Positions 11,011 through 22,680 are shown, counted from the first letter of the stretch. The stretch is DNA of 64,000 nucleotides from Limnephilus marmoratus (GCA_917880885.1 OU862917.1:52622727-52686726); one strand, 5' to 3'. Made by a program: numbers and translations. Notes: generated by a model from the sequence alone, not told the origin.

Positions 11011-12145
11011 TCTTAATATATAAAACAGAGTCGGGTTAGTTACACTATTTATAACTCGAGATCGGCTGGACCGATTTTGATGATCTTTGATTTGTTGGAT
11101 TTGTCTCCGCCCCGGATAACAGAATAACTATTAAAACATCGCAAAAATTTACGAAAAAGAAAATTATAAAAAAAATTATTTTTTTCATACATTTTGTATG
11201 GAACGAATTCTCTTCTTTTGAAAAAACTGCAGCAATATTGTGATATGTATAATATTGAACCATGAATGAATTCCAAATATTCGAAAACGTCAAATGTCAA
11301 TGCGCTGATTGTTTTCTTTTGTTCTTAATCATATAATGCTGCCTCTCTTTCTTACACACTAAATTCCAATAGTCGAAAATGAGACAAACGGTGAACGTAT
11401 GTCTCTGCACCCCTCCAAAGGAAAAATACAATAATAATAAATCTCTAAAATGAAACGCATTTTTTTATGTAAGCTCCACTCATGACCTATGTCATCTTAG
11501 GGGATGCTGTGTAGAGGGTCTTTTTAGGAAAGGGTAGGAAATGAAGTTCTGGTAACGAAAAAGGCATGAGGGGTGGGTAGGAATCTGGAGGTCAGTGTAT
11601 CCGGGAGTAAATCCATCCCTCCAATTGCGGCGCAAGGTGCCTTGACCGGAATTGACCTTTTACCTTGACCTTTCCAGCCGAACTCTTTCGACCCATTGGT
11701 CGAGAGAATCCGGTCTGAAAGGTCAAAAGGACTCCCTCAACCACTCTCTCTCTCGATCCGGCCCGCCACGCAGGAGGTGGGCAGACGCATCCGCCGCTAA
11801 GACCCGCACAAAAGTCACCCCATGAACCCGAGTACCCCTGCTAAATCACCAAACGTAGCGAACCACTTGGGGTGACCTACGGCAGAGGTGTTGGTTATCC
11901 AATAAATGATTCCCGGGGCGGCGGCACCCGTACCCGCTTCCTTTTAAAAATGGAAAAGTAAGAAAATCACAAAAAATATAATTCCGTACAAAACGCCATC
12001 TCTGATACTGACAAAAACAAAACACGGGCAGTAGCGCATCGATAATTGCTTCACTGTGTAATTTTTAACTTATTAAAAAAACTTTTTTCAACATTTAATT
12101 CAACAGTTATTGATTCTGAGGCGGTACGAAGTTCGTCGGGTCAAT
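11011..12145 (+). mobile_element. Non-autonomous Helitron, split by SINE-B
   Basis: It starts TCTTAATATATAAAACAGAG, continues TAACTCGAGATCGGCTGGAC, and ends with TTATTGATTCTGAGGCGG and the short hairpin CGAAGTTCG followed by GGGTCA. The copy at 44412-45100 is collinear and keeps the terminal CAGCTAG. The 5' TC and 3' hairpin plus CTAG are hallmarks of insect Helitrons. No Rep/helicase coding is present. The stretch 11461-11943 is a later SINE-B insertion. The last CTAG has decayed here. Confidence 0.75.
11461..11943 (-). mobile_element. SINE-B long form, inserted in Helitron
   Basis: On the minus strand it begins GGAAGCGGGTACGGGTGCC and runs through the GTCACCCCAAGTGGTTCGCT and CATGGGGTGA blocks and the extra long-form segment. 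It ends in the ACACAGCATCCCC/GTGGAGCTTACAT tail. The collinear intact Helitron at 44.4-45.1 kb shows the empty site near AAAATGAAACGCA. Confidence 0.8.
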
Positions 12146-12149
12146 ATTA

Positions 12150-13190
12150 TCTTAAACATGAGATAAACTTGTTTATGGCGTGTGGTTTATCAAGTATTGA
12201 AAACGTCCAGTTTAAAAATTTCCAAATATTTTACTAAAATGAAAATATAATTTCTCAAAGATGGGAATCGTTAATCCGCAACTTCCTGAACTAAATTGCA
12301 ATGTTACACGCCTCCTTATAAATTAGTTTTGGTTACGCTTTCAACGGATAAAATGCCAGTAATAAAATTATATTTAAGTATTAGCATTCACGAGACCCCG
12401 ATTTATTCGTTAAATTCGATATCCTCATTAAAGAAACTAATCTAATCACTTCTTAATCTTCTTTATTAAATTGCTTCCTGCCTCACAAAATATAAACTAC
12501 GTAAGGTGCCTGTTTATGTCGGGTATGTAATGTACGTACCTACATAAAACCGTATTAAAACCTCGTTTATGAAGTGGTCGGGATCAGCATAGAATGCCTA
12601 ATGCAATTACTTTGCAATACGAACGCATAAAAAACGCACTCACAAGTGCGCAGCGCTTTAATTTTATCCTAGGGGAGTTTTGCGCGGGGTGTTGGGTGTT
12701 TCCTGTAATATTTTCAACATTCCAGACAAAGGGGAAAAACGAATGGATCGAATTTCAAAATAATGAGGGAAGAAATAGGCTTTAAACAGAAATGATGAAA
12801 AATCAGAACATCTATTATGTAGGTAGATAGGAACGTATTATATATACATAAGTGATCTATGTTTCTCAGGGAGGTTGCACTGCGAATTTTCTAAGGATCA
12901 TCAAATTTCAGTTAATAATATTTCCCGCATAAGATCGGGAAAGATTCTTCCATCTTGTATCACTATGTTCATTCCTTCCTTGCCTTAAACACATCCTTTG
13001 CACAGCAACCCCAAAATATGGCATAAACCCCGAGAAAAACCTAAATGTTAACACTGAATCAAACCCTTAAACTCCTGACTTTTAATTTATTAAAAATAAC
13101 ACTACGCTTCGTGTAAGCATGTAAAATTATAGGTAAGATGATTTTTTTATGATGTGTTTTATATTGGTTTTTGTGTGTTACGTGCATGTG
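12150..13190. other. No recognisable gene or repeat
   Basis: AT-rich sequence with a slightly GC-richer patch near 12630-12700. I see no domain, RNA gene or matching repeat. Confidence 0.4.
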
Positions 13191-14640
13191 TATTTTTATT
13201 ATGTTATGAGATTTTGGTAATATTAATCCATTTTTTTTTTAATTTTGAGTATGAATTTATTTTTGTTTTCTTCTATTTTATTTTTATTATGTTATGAGAT
13301 TTTGGTAATATTAATCCATTTTTTTTTTAATTTTGAGTATGAATTTATTTTTGTTTTCTTCTATTTTATTTTCATGGGTAAGACTGTTGAATGCTTTTAT
13401 ACCATGATATTTATAGTGCCTTTGTCCAAAGCTTGTATTCACTGTCGGAGTTTTTATGTTATTTTTTTACGATTGTCTTACTGCTCTGATAGAGATATTT
13501 TGAGATTGTTGAAATTTGTTTTTTTGGTCAAAAATATAGTTTAGTAGAGTTTTAACGTATAATTGGCGTATATCTAGTAAGTCACAACTGTTGAATATTT
13601 GGTCTGTATCAGTTAGTCTATGTTTTTTAAGTATTACCTTTAACCTGTCAAAGGCCAGGGTTTTTTACCTTACCTTTTTTAAATTACCTTAAGAACAAGA
13701 ATGGAGGAAGCTATTTTAAGCTTTATTTTATGTTATATATTAATGGAATAAAATTTAAAATCTCATCCAAATTATTTGAATTAATATTCATTTTTGAAAT
13801 TCGATTCTCGCGCGCCGGCGCGTTCCTGGCAAATGACAGGTTAAGATCGTTTTCTGCGCGATTTCTAAGTGATTGATAGCTGAGTTTGGGCCCTAGTTGC
13901 TGCTCCCCAGACAATTATTCCATATTCTATTATTGATTGACAAAGTGCAAAATATATTGTTTTCATTTGTTTTATTTTATATATAATGTTCCTTATGTTT
14001 AGTAAAATGAGTATTGTTTTGAGGAGTTTATTTGTGATTTATTTGATATGATTTGTCCATCTTAGGTGATGGTCAATTGCGATTCCTAGATACTTTATTT
14101 GTTCTGTTTTTTCTAGAGAAGGGCAATTGCAGATGTTGTTATTTAAACATTCGTGTATTTTTATGGTGTTTGTTTTGTTTTTTGGTTGTCCCGTGCTGTT
14201 TATACTGTACGTTGTAAATTTTGTTTTCGATATGTTTAGTATAAGTATGTTTGAGCCTAGCCATGTTTTCACTCGCGTGATTTCTAAATTTGCTATGTTA
14301 AATACATTATTCCAACCCTTACATTTAAAGAGTAAAAATGTGTCGTCTGCATAACTAACTATTTCATCGTTTATTTCAATGCTGCAAAGTTCATTTATAT
14401 AAATAGTGAAAAGAACGGGCCCTAATATGCTTCCTTGTGGAACTCCGTATGTAATCGGAAGTGGTTTGCTAGTATGGTTGTTAATTTTGACTTGTATTCT
14501 ATTAAATAAATAAAAAACACTTGCGCTACAGTAGACCTCCGCTTGCCAAGCGATATTTTTTGCCAATTCGTGGTGATAAGGCACGCTTAGAATATACACA
14601 TTTTTGACTTCTGTATTCTTCTTAAAATACAGCATTTCTC
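13190..14640 (-). pseudogene. LINE-C reverse transcriptase, 5' truncated, decayed 3' half
   Basis: The best part is the 198-codon frame at 14039-14635. It holds the signature GVPQGSILGPVLFTIYINEL, then VSYADDTFLLF with the catalytic Ala-Asp-Asp, then KYLGIAIDHHLRW. Downstream, across stops and frameshifts, one can still read YFALCQSIIEYGIIVWG and, near 13370-13450, VNTSFGQRHYKYHGIKAFN. The same C-terminal text appears in the LINE at 63107-64000, so the two belong to one CR1/jockey-like group. The 3' part contains an 88-bp tandem duplication. At 14640 it abuts LINE-D. Confidence 0.85.
13192..13367. repeat. 88-bp tandem duplication
   Basis: The block beginning ATGTTATGAGATTTTGGTAA at 13201 is repeated almost exactly at 13289. 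It lies in the decayed 3' end of LINE-C. Near identity implies a recent duplication relative to the element's age. Confidence 0.9.
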
Positions 14641-14644
14641 ATCG

Positions 14645-15235
14645 TGCCATGTCTTTCTGATTTGCCATGATTTCTGAATGTGCCATGTCTTCCTTGGGCG
14701 TCCCCGACTTCTTCTACCATTCACATTTGCAACAATATTCTCATTGTACTACTACACGTCCAAACCATCTGAGGTCTCTTTCCTAATCTTACTTATTACG
14801 CTTACATCAGCCTTGCATTCTTTGCGGATCTCCACATTTCTCACATGACGATACATGGTTTTACTACACATAAGCCTCAGGGATCTCATTTCAACAGGAT
14901 TCATCTGCTTTCATCCTTCCTCTGCCAGTTCCATGCCTCACTGCCCTACATCAGGGTAGGTACCAGCACTCCATTGTGGACTACTAGCTTCGCTTCTTTT
15001 TACAGTTTTTTTAACAGCGCCAACGGCATTCAGACCTCTATTAATGGAGTTACCCGCATTTACCCTTTTTGCAATATCTCTATCAGCCTTCCCATCTCTC
15101 GTAAACATACTAACCATCATTCACAACTATATTGCACACTGTTTTCGTACTCTCTCTTTCAAACACCATGACTTTAGACTTACTTACATTCATAATTAAC
15201 TCATTCTTCATACATACTTCGTTCATCCTAGGTAC
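14645..15235 (-). pseudogene. LINE-D reverse transcriptase 3' region
   Basis: Minus-strand reading gives NELIMNVSKSKVMVFERE near 15200, then RDGKADRDIAKRVNAGNSIN near 15060-15120, a MRSLRLMCSKTMYRHVRN block near 14860, and RRSRGRPRKTWH near 14690. This order is that of a common arthropod endonuclease-type LINE often listed as RTE-like. Frames are broken. It ends at the junction with LINE-C. Other LINE-D pieces lie at 39655-39995, 42535-42665, 51939-52125 and 57575-57810. Confidence 0.75.
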
Positions 15236-15239
15236 GAGA

Positions 15240-16200
15240 GATCAAATTAAATTTAATAATGTTATTATTTATTTCTGCAAGTAATTTAGTTTTTTTTTTA
15301 TTATTGTGAAAGCTGTTTCGGCTAACAGTTTGAAAAAATGCCTTGTACACCGAATCAGCTGTCGCAATAATAAAAATATTAATTTTTAATACTTAGATAT
15401 TAAAATTGAATGTTTTTCGGCAATAAAATAAACGGTGAAAATATACCATTTATATATATATATCAAATATCAATTGAAATGACTGCAATAAATGCATACG
15501 ACTGCAGACGAGATTACGACTGCACACGAGATCCCATGATACGAATAACTCATCCCTTAATCTGATGCCAGAAGCGCATCTGTCCGAGGAGCAAGAGTGG
15601 CTCAACTACCACAGTTAAGCCCATTGGTACATAGAAGAGTCTGCGGTGTAATGCGTTTAGACGGGAGATTATACCGTCTGGCGGGGGCGGCAATCGATAG
15701 GCGGCGAGGTGCCAGGGCGGCATGGCGGCACAAGGCGGCAGGGTTGCAGGGCGGAAGGATGGGCGGGTCTAGGAAGATTCATTACAGCGATACGAGATAA
15801 GAATTTCATTTAAGTATTTCAAGAAACTTTTCAGATATAACTCATAATAATGTCATGAATTACGTTTTTGTTTAAATGAACTGTAATTAACGTGTATCTG
15901 GAATCTTATTATTTTGTATTGCATGACATGTTTAGTGATTTCTAAATTCCTACAAAGTTGGGTAGATTGGTTCAATTATGAAGATCCCTTCTCAAAATCA
16001 TGTAATAGTTACATATCATAAATCCTGTTTTCATTTCGCATGTAACTGATAATAATTATTGGAAATGGCATATGCATTCGTAAAAATGAACTAATATAAC
16101 ATGTGTTCGTATAAAGCAGAACTTAACGACATTATTATTAAAAATAATATTAAGTTAAGTATTTCAATGATTTAGGTTTTAATAATATTTGATATGTGTT
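15240..16200. other. No recognisable gene; GC-rich patch
   Basis: A GC-rich stretch at 15590-15770 carries irregular GGCGGCA-type repeats and an open frame of 67 codons that looks like a by-product of the composition. Otherwise AT-rich with no match inside the window. Confidence 0.4.
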
Positions 16201-16204
16201 TTAC

Positions 16205-16645
16205 ATTAGGTGGCCCTGAGGAAAATAATTTCCCTCAGGGTCTAGGTCATCTTAGCGGATGCTGTGTGGATGGTCTTTTTAAGGAGTAAGTTCTGGGAAG
16301 GAAAAGGTATGAGGGGTATCAGTGTATCCAGGTATCAAGGTATCAGTGTATCCAGGAGTGACGGACGTATGAATCGATCCCTCCAACTGCGGTAAAAGAC
16401 GATAGGTCGAGAGTTCAGCTGGAGAGGTCAAAGGCATCCCTCAACAAGTCTCTCGATCCGGCCTGCCACGTAGTATGAGGGCAGACGCATCCGCCTCCAA
16501 GACTTAGACAAACTTTACCCCATGAACCCAGGCGCCCCTGCTAAGTCACCAAACGAAGCTAACCACTTGGGGTGACCTATGACAGAGGTGTTGGTTATGC
16601 AATAAATAATTACCGGATAGGCGGTATCTATGCCCGCCTCAGAGA
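16205..16645 (-). mobile_element. SINE-B long form, 3' tail trimmed
   Basis: The minus strand carries GGCGGGCATAGATACCGCC, GGTCACCCCAAGTGGTTAGC, CATGGGGTAAAG, the long-form segment and the inner hairpin GGCCCTGAGG/CCTCAGGGTC arms. The outer stem and poly(A) side have decayed. A short TATCAGTGTATCCAGG duplication is visible at about 16318-16357. Confidence 0.75.
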
Positions 16646-17338
16646 GGAGAGAGGCTTTAAATGTATCCGTTGCAAGAGGCCTATGCAACTGATACATATT
16701 TAATATCGGCAGGACGGCAGGTACTAGTACTAGACTTACAATTCCAATCTTAAATTCTATCCCCCTTACTAATGAACATGTTTTAAAATGTTCACAACTG
16801 GTAAGCAATAATTTATGTTTATTTTAATCGTTTCATCAGTTATGTAAAATTTAAAACACGTTTATTGGTAAGGCGAATATTAATGTAAAAAATAAAGCTG
16901 TTCGTATTATAATAACACTATCGAGGGAGCAAATTTGCGTAAGATATAAAATCTTTATTATCGTATTAATATAATCGTGATAAGTTCATGATAAGACTGT
17001 CATTCAATATACTAGATTGACGAAGAAAATGCAACCCTTGGGGTAAGCACGGTTGCCATGCCAACTTTTCTAACGTTCAACGCCAACATCGTCTAAGTCG
17101 ACAAATACACTCCCAGTTAGGTGAATGGGAAAGTAACACATATACGGATATAGTAACGGGTTTGCAGGGGCTTAGGGTAAGGGAGCTAAGATCAACAAGT
17201 AGGAGAGGTATAGGTATGATCCGGTAGGAAGAAGTACCTAGTTAAGTTGATGGGAGTTTGGATAGAAGGGAAGGAAACGAAGATGAGATATCAGTATCAG
17301 ACATGCAATCTGTAAAGTAATATTGAGGATAGTGTTAA
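16646..17338. other. No gene seen; 33-bp dispersed direct repeat
   Basis: TTAAGTTGATGGGAGTTTGG occurs at about 17243 and again at 18053, each with a few more matching bases. The copies lie on either side of U1. Nothing coding is recognisable here. Confidence 0.45.
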
Positions 17339-18051
17339 GAGGGAATAACCAGACACAACCGGAAATATGTCATTTTAAAATAAAATTCTTTAGATATAAA
17401 TACTTTTTCCCAAAAAAGTATAAATTGATTTTGAAAGATTGTTCTTTTATCTAGTAAAGTTATGTTTTAAATTTTGAGAAAATATGTTTATTTTTAGTAG
17501 AATAAGGTTTTACCGTAGGTCGTTGGCAGATTTGTTATATTTTCAAACAAAATTTTGTTTTAAACAGCACACATTTCAAATCGCATAATCATACAGCAAA
17601 ATAAATCAATAAATTATATGGGAAAGCTACTTTTCAGATTTTTAATTTCCGTCCAAATAAAATAATTAAAAAAAGATCGGCGCCCGTGTTTTGGCCCGAA
17701 AATACTTCAGTTTTTCAATTTTTTTATTGTCTAATATATTATATTTCAGATTTTTTTACAATCTTATTTTGCTTAAACATTATTGAAAAATTATAAATAC
17801 TTATGATCGAAAAATTATTAAAAAAGTACATAATTTTAATAGTTTTATCACCACGCATATGAACATTTTTTTAATGTAGATAGGTTATCAAAACAAATTT
17901 GGAGTGAAATAAAATCGATATCGAGTTATTATTTCAAAATGCTGGTACGGAGAATAATTAATCTCTCTCATCAAAACCGCCCTCACAGTCGCAAGAGTGC
18001 GATCGCAGGTCTATCTTTGAAATTTGAATTCTCGGCAGCTGGTCATTGACC
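17339..18051. mobile_element. U1 repeat, copy 1
   Basis: It starts AGAGGGAATAACCAGACACA and ends TCGGCAGCTGGTCATTGACC followed by CTTAA, so the ends are imperfectly inverted (GGGxxATAACCAG). Shared blocks such as TATCTAGTAAA, AAATTTTGAGAAAATATG and CTTATTTTGCTT also occur at 40423-40900 and 59596-59770. A TTAA at each end would fit a piggyBac-like site, but this is weak. No coding capacity. Confidence 0.5.
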
Positions 18052-18280
18052 CTTAAGTTGATGGGAGTTTGGATGGGAGGGAAAGATAATGATAATGTTG
18101 GATGATTATTAAATAAGGTATCAGGGCAGCATAAGAATAGAGAGGTTTTATACGAATAGTTCTGTTGAAGACACGGTTGTAATTATTGATTATATTTTCT
18201 AACTCACAAAGTTCAGAATGTTTCATTTGATAATGTTCCATTTCCAACATAAATATGATAATGTCTAATTATTTGAAATA

Positions 18281-18519
18281 AATGTAATATATCATTGAAG
18301 AAGAAGATAACACTAATAATCTAAACGAAAATATGAAAGAGAACAAGACAGAAAAATATAAAAAGATAATGATCTCAACTGGAACAAAAAGTTGATTGGA
18401 AAATAAAGTCCCAATTGCGACCATTATCTTTTTCTATAATTCTGTGTCTTGTTCTCTTTCATATTTTCGTTACGATTATATTATTAGTGTTTCCTCCTTC
18501 TTCAATGATATATTACGTT
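18281..18519. repeat. Long palindrome of two head-to-head SINE-2 tails
   Basis: The left arm 18281-18385 is nearly the reverse complement of the right arm at about 18412-18519, around a spacer of about 26 bp. Each arm starts with the CCAxTTGxGAxCATTATCTTTTT junction (box-B end of a tRNA-like head) and runs to CTTCAATGATATATTAC. The same body follows the tRNA-like head at 29801-29876. Confidence 0.8.
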
Positions 18520-18576
18520 GATGGGAATAACCTTCAAAAAGATATAAAAATAGAGTTTTACGAGCCGTCTAACACA

Positions 18577-19045
18577 AAAAACGAGATGAAGAAACAACCC
18601 ATTCTCATAAAGCTAACATCAATTCCGCCAAGTTTCGCACACATGCACCATTGCACCCGAAATGCTGCTAGATCTTTCGAGCAGGCTTCATTGAAATAAC
18701 TGTGGAACTAAGATTCAGCATGCCTAAAACGAGATGAAGAAACAACCCATTCTCATAAAGCTAACATCAATTCCGCCAAGTTTCGCACACATGCACCATT
18801 GCACCCGAAATGCTGCTAGATCTTTCGAGCAGGCTCCATTGAAATAACTGTGGAACTAAGATTCAGCATGCCTACATTGCGTCTGTAAATTAGAAATAGG
18901 AATCTGTTAACAAGGGATTGCCAATCAGAAGGACCGCCCTACTTTACACAGAATCGAGTATTTTAGGTCCAGTCCAGAAGTGGCTCCCAAATTCAATTCT
19001 TGGACATACTTGAGATTTGTGCAGGGTTAGCAACCAGTCACTATC
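18577..19045 (-). pseudogene. LINE-A fragment with 148-bp tandem duplication
   Basis: The minus-strand sequence matches the LINE-A C-terminal region at 440-800 (GCATGCTGAATCTTAGTTCC, CAATGGAGCCTGCTCGAAAG). A 148-bp unit is present twice, at about 18578-18725 and 18726-18873, differing by about one base in the readable core. The duplication therefore arose well after the LINE-A copy had decayed. Frames are broken. Confidence 0.8.
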
Positions 19046-19109
19046 TAAGAATCTGGTAGTCCTATACAATTCTATAAATACACAGGTAACAATACAATAA
19101 TAAAAAATC

Positions 19110-19760
19110 TCATGTGGAAGTCAAAATTTTTAAACGGTAACAAGAATCACCTACCTAGGCTCCCTGATAACAAACGAGAATAATACCACAGAGGAGATCC
19201 AGAAGCGCATGGTGAACGCAAATCGCTGTTATTACCGCCTACAAAACCAAATAAAATCCCTGATGTCCAGTAATACCAAGATATTAGTGTACAAAACACG
19301 TATCAGACCAGTACTCACATACGCAGCTGAGACTTGGGTACTAACTAAGAGGAATCAGCGAGCCCTGGATGTTTTTGAAAGGAAAATTTTGAGGCGTATC
19401 TTCGGACCGGTTTCAGAAAATGGATTTTGGCGCAGACGTTATAATGAGATATATAAGGATGATCTGTATAAGGATCTAAACGTCACAAAATTTATAAAAC
19501 TGGGAAGACTTGGGTCATGTAGAGAGAATGACCGAGCATCAAGCACTAAAGTCCCTGCTGTCACTCAAGTCCTGCTGACAGACAGGGCGAAGGAGCCTGG
19601 GAAGACCAAGTTTAAGATGGAGCGACCTTATATATATCCCCACCTTGGAGATTGTAAACTGAGGAGAGCTGGCACAAAACCGTGATGAGTGGAGGAAGAC
19701 TCTTGAGGGGGCCAAGACCCACCAGGAGTTGTAGAGCCAAATGTGATGATGATGACGAAT
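19110..19760 (+). pseudogene. LINE-E (RTE-like) reverse transcriptase C-terminus
   Basis: From about 19152 the frame reads TYLGSLITNENNTTEEIQKR, then YKTRIRPVLTYAAETWVLT, FERKILRRIFGPV, and after decay a stretch equivalent to DEWRKTLEGAKTHQEL near 19684-19733. It ends with ATGTGATGATGATGACGA, a short-repeat tail typical of RTE-type elements. The palm catalytic box is missing. A 158-codon frame at 19209-19685 is open but departs from the family after about residue 105. Confidence 0.8.
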
Positions 19761-20188
19761 AATACAATATTCCTGTTTCAGGTTGCCCGTGAAATGCTGC
19801 AACGGAGAAAAAAGCAAGACCAAAAATGGCTCTGAAAATATTAATATAACCATAAAAAATCAAACATTTCTTAATAACTACCTTTCTAGGTTAAGTGGGC
19901 AGTTATCAATGACCCGTTCAAGTCCGAATACATCCAAGTTCAATTTGATCATAAAAAATCCTGTTACCTCCTAATTCGTAACGGCTTAAAAACGGTCTCA
20001 AACAAATCAATTTAAATTCTTACAAAACCTGTGCTACCAAATGCGTCGTACAATTTAATAAAAAAACCTAGGAATACATAATTAGGCACAAAAATATAAC
20101 ATCATAAATACACTTGATCCGTTACCCAAAATGCGTTAATGAACAAACCTCGTCTAGGTTTTGATCTTGTAAAATAATTTATATTATA

Positions 20189-21267
20189 CAAGGTGGCGCA
20201 AAAATTGACACCCGATGTCCTGTGGCTGTAATTTTATTATGAATGAAAAATATTGCTTCTGCTTTTGGATTGTATTTTCTATTAAGGGTCGACCGAGATC
20301 TCGGTCTCGGTCTCGGCATTCTCGGCTACAAATTCTACCGAGAACTCGGTCTCGGTTCTCGGTTAAAAATTGCCGAGATTCTGGGCCATAACCGAGACCG
20401 TTGGAAGTAGGTACGGTATAGGATAATGGGATTCAAATCTACCGCGCGCGTCCAAATTCGTCACTTGGTTGTCAGTGCGTGAGAGAGCTATCGATTGTGA
20501 TTGGTCACTTTCTTAGGGGACTGCAAAGAAATGCAAATATTTTTGAGAATTGGTATTCGTCACCATATCAAGTACTTTATGCCTGCAGTAAAAAAGTTTT
20601 TAACAGCACCGCCTACTAGTATCTATGGCAAGTGAACAGCTCTTTAGCAGAGCTGGTCAATTATACGACATGAGGCGACACTCTTTGAAAAATTGCTTTT
20701 TATGTGCTACAACATCATGTTGTTCAATTTAGATTATTAAAACTATTTAAAACAAATTATTATTACATTCTTAAATATACTATATTATGCAAAAATAGCG
20801 CATTTTCATTTTTTTTCTCAATTTATCTATTTTCGGTCTCGGTCGAGATTTTAATTTATTCTCGGCCGAGAACGAAAAACCTGTCTCGGTCGACTCTTAT
20901 TTTCTATCACTCTTTACAGAAGTTCCGTCAAGTTCTCGCATTCTTGACGGATATTCTCTTAGAAGACTTAAAAGTCTGAGGCTTGTTGACATGTGACTTC
21001 AAAAATACACTCAAAAAGAAATCTGCAACGGTTAAATTGGGCGATCTTGCCGGCCAGTGCAAATCACCAAAACGAGAGATTAGGCGACCCAGAAATGCGT
21101 TTTTTTCAAAAAAAATCCGCGTTCTTGAGGAGTATAGCGATTCATGTCTTGTTGACTCGTGTTTTGTATCGGTTAACTTCACAAATGTCAAAGCAGAACT
21201 GACATTTGCCGCCATTTGCAAAAATTATGTCATCTTTCGATAGGGTGACGACTTTTATGCCACCTTG
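20189..21267 (-). mobile_element. Tc1/mariner-superfamily element remnant, TSD TA
   Basis: The ends CAAGGTGGCGCAAAAATTGA and, inverted at the right, CAAGGTGGCATAAAAGTCG are flanked by TA at 20187-20188 and 21268-21269. The minus-strand frame at 20928-21221 contains FLGRLISRFGDLHWPARSPN followed by LTVADFFLSVFLKS and NKPQTF, the C-terminal part of an IS630-Tc1-mariner transposase around its last acidic residue. Frames are broken and most of the gene is missing. A hAT element occupies 20283-20899. Confidence 0.8.
20283..20899 (+). mobile_element. hAT element inside the mariner, 8-bp TSD
   Basis: The terminal repeats are TAAGGGTCGACCGAG at the left and its near reverse complement ending CGGTCGACTCTTA at the right. 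The duplication TTTTCTAT flanks both sides exactly (20275-20282, 20900-20907). Subterminal CTCGGTCTCGG-type repeats are dense near both ends. Around 20590-20690 a degraded hAT dimerisation text is readable with one frame break (APPTSI, then SEQLFSRAGQLYDMRRHSLK), so it is an internally deleted derivative. Confidence 0.85.
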
Positions 21268-21269
21268 TA

Positions 21270-21949
21270 TGTAGTAAATTGACAAAAAATGCTAATGAAT
21301 CAATGACAAAAAAATTAACGAAGAATGGTGTTTGGCTCCTTAATAATTGAACCAATTGATTCATAATTAAACAATATTCCTACGCAATCTTTCGCGTCGC
21401 TCCAATCATTATAATCAATTAGGTGTGGGTGTACTCCGTGAAAAATGTCCTGAGTGGGTGCAAATATTTTAACGAGACTTTTATAAAAAATACGGCATCA
21501 GTAAAGAATGTGAAAAGAGACAGGTCTGTCAGACGGGCGGCAGCTAAATTGGTTGATGAATGTGATAAGCATTCTTTTCATTAGTAGAAATACTGATCTT
21601 ATCAGAGTAAGAATTTCTGAAAGTTTTCTGGAAAATAATCAGTTTGTTCAGCGACTAACATCATAAAATCGTAGTTGACTTCAAGCCACAAACGAAATGT
21701 GATCTAACTATTAGATATGATCATAAATGATTGGCATACGAATTTCAAATTTAAAATTTCGATTCATAAGTAAATTGGTAGTCAGAATAATCAAATCAAC
21801 TTTCCTAAAAATTTCTTTCGAGGAAATCTCGTAGTTGGGTAGTAAAAAGTTGCAGTGAATGCTCTCTATTCAAAATAAACCAACAGATAAAGATAAACCG
21901 ACATATATTGACGTATAAAAAAAAACACGAAATAGGCGTTTAGAATTTT
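21270..21949. other. No recognisable gene or repeat
   Basis: AT-rich. No coding, RNA or repeat identity was found on either strand. Confidence 0.4.
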
Positions 21950-22680
21950 ATTTAGAGGGGTCGGGTGGCGTTTTGTCCATACAAACGTATTCCCCAATTT
22001 CCTCTCTGAATTTTGATACCAGTGCAATTTTTTTTTAATACAATAAAGATATCGACCACTAGCGTGTCGGTACGTTTTGCTTTTTCAGAAAAGTTACTTC
22101 TTATAGGAGTTACGACTCCAAAAAATCGTTAAAATTGCCCGGTTAGAACACCGTCAACAGATATGATCATTGTATAAACTAGACAATGTTTTTTTTTTTT
22201 TACATGAGCTCCACACAGGAGGCCCTGAGGAAAATAATTTCTCTCAGGGCCTATCATCTTTGAGGATGCTGTGTGGAGGGTTTTTTTTTAAGGAAAGGAA
22301 GGAGAGGAGAGTTCTGGGAAGGAAAAGGGTTTAAGGGGTGGGTAGGATGGGGGTTCAGTGTGTCCTGGTCATCCGCCTCCAAGACCTAGACAAACCTCAC
22401 CCCATGAACCCGGGCACCCCTGCTAAATCACCAAACGTAGCGAACCACTTGGGGTGACCTATGGCAGAGGTGTTGGTTATCCAATAAAGGTTCCCGGGGC
22501 GGCGGTACCCATTCCCGCCTCCCAAATGTATATTAAAAAAAGCAAAACGAACAGATGTAGAATATTTTCTTCTCACACAGTTGGTAAAAAATATTTAAAA
22601 TGGGTCCATTTATGGAGGAGAAAAATGGGGAATATAAAACCTCGATTTTAATGAATATATTTAGGTATTATCAGGAGGGA
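21950..22680. repeat. U3 repeat, copy 2, split by SINE-B
   Basis: It is collinear with 9961-10380. The second half resumes at about 22530 with AAAAAAAGCAAAACGAACAG. Comparison with copy 1 gives the pre-insertion state of the SINE-B at 22190-22524. Confidence 0.75.
22190..22524 (-). mobile_element. SINE-B short form with TSD AATGT
   Basis: This copy defines the family. It starts TTGGGAGGCGGGAATGGGTA and ends with the hairpin arms and poly(A). AATGT flanks both sides (22185-22189, 22525-22529). The empty site is preserved in U3 copy 1. Length is about 335 bp. Compared with the long form it lacks about 135 bp after GGAGGCGGATG. The tail matches LINE-B. No good pol III A/B boxes are visible. Confidence 0.9.

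Noticed and set aside
13245..13544. Membrane-like protein, rich in Phe and Leu
   Set aside because: It is the complementary-strand reading of the A-rich LINE-C 3' end with its 88-bp duplication; hydrophobicity follows from T-rich codons.
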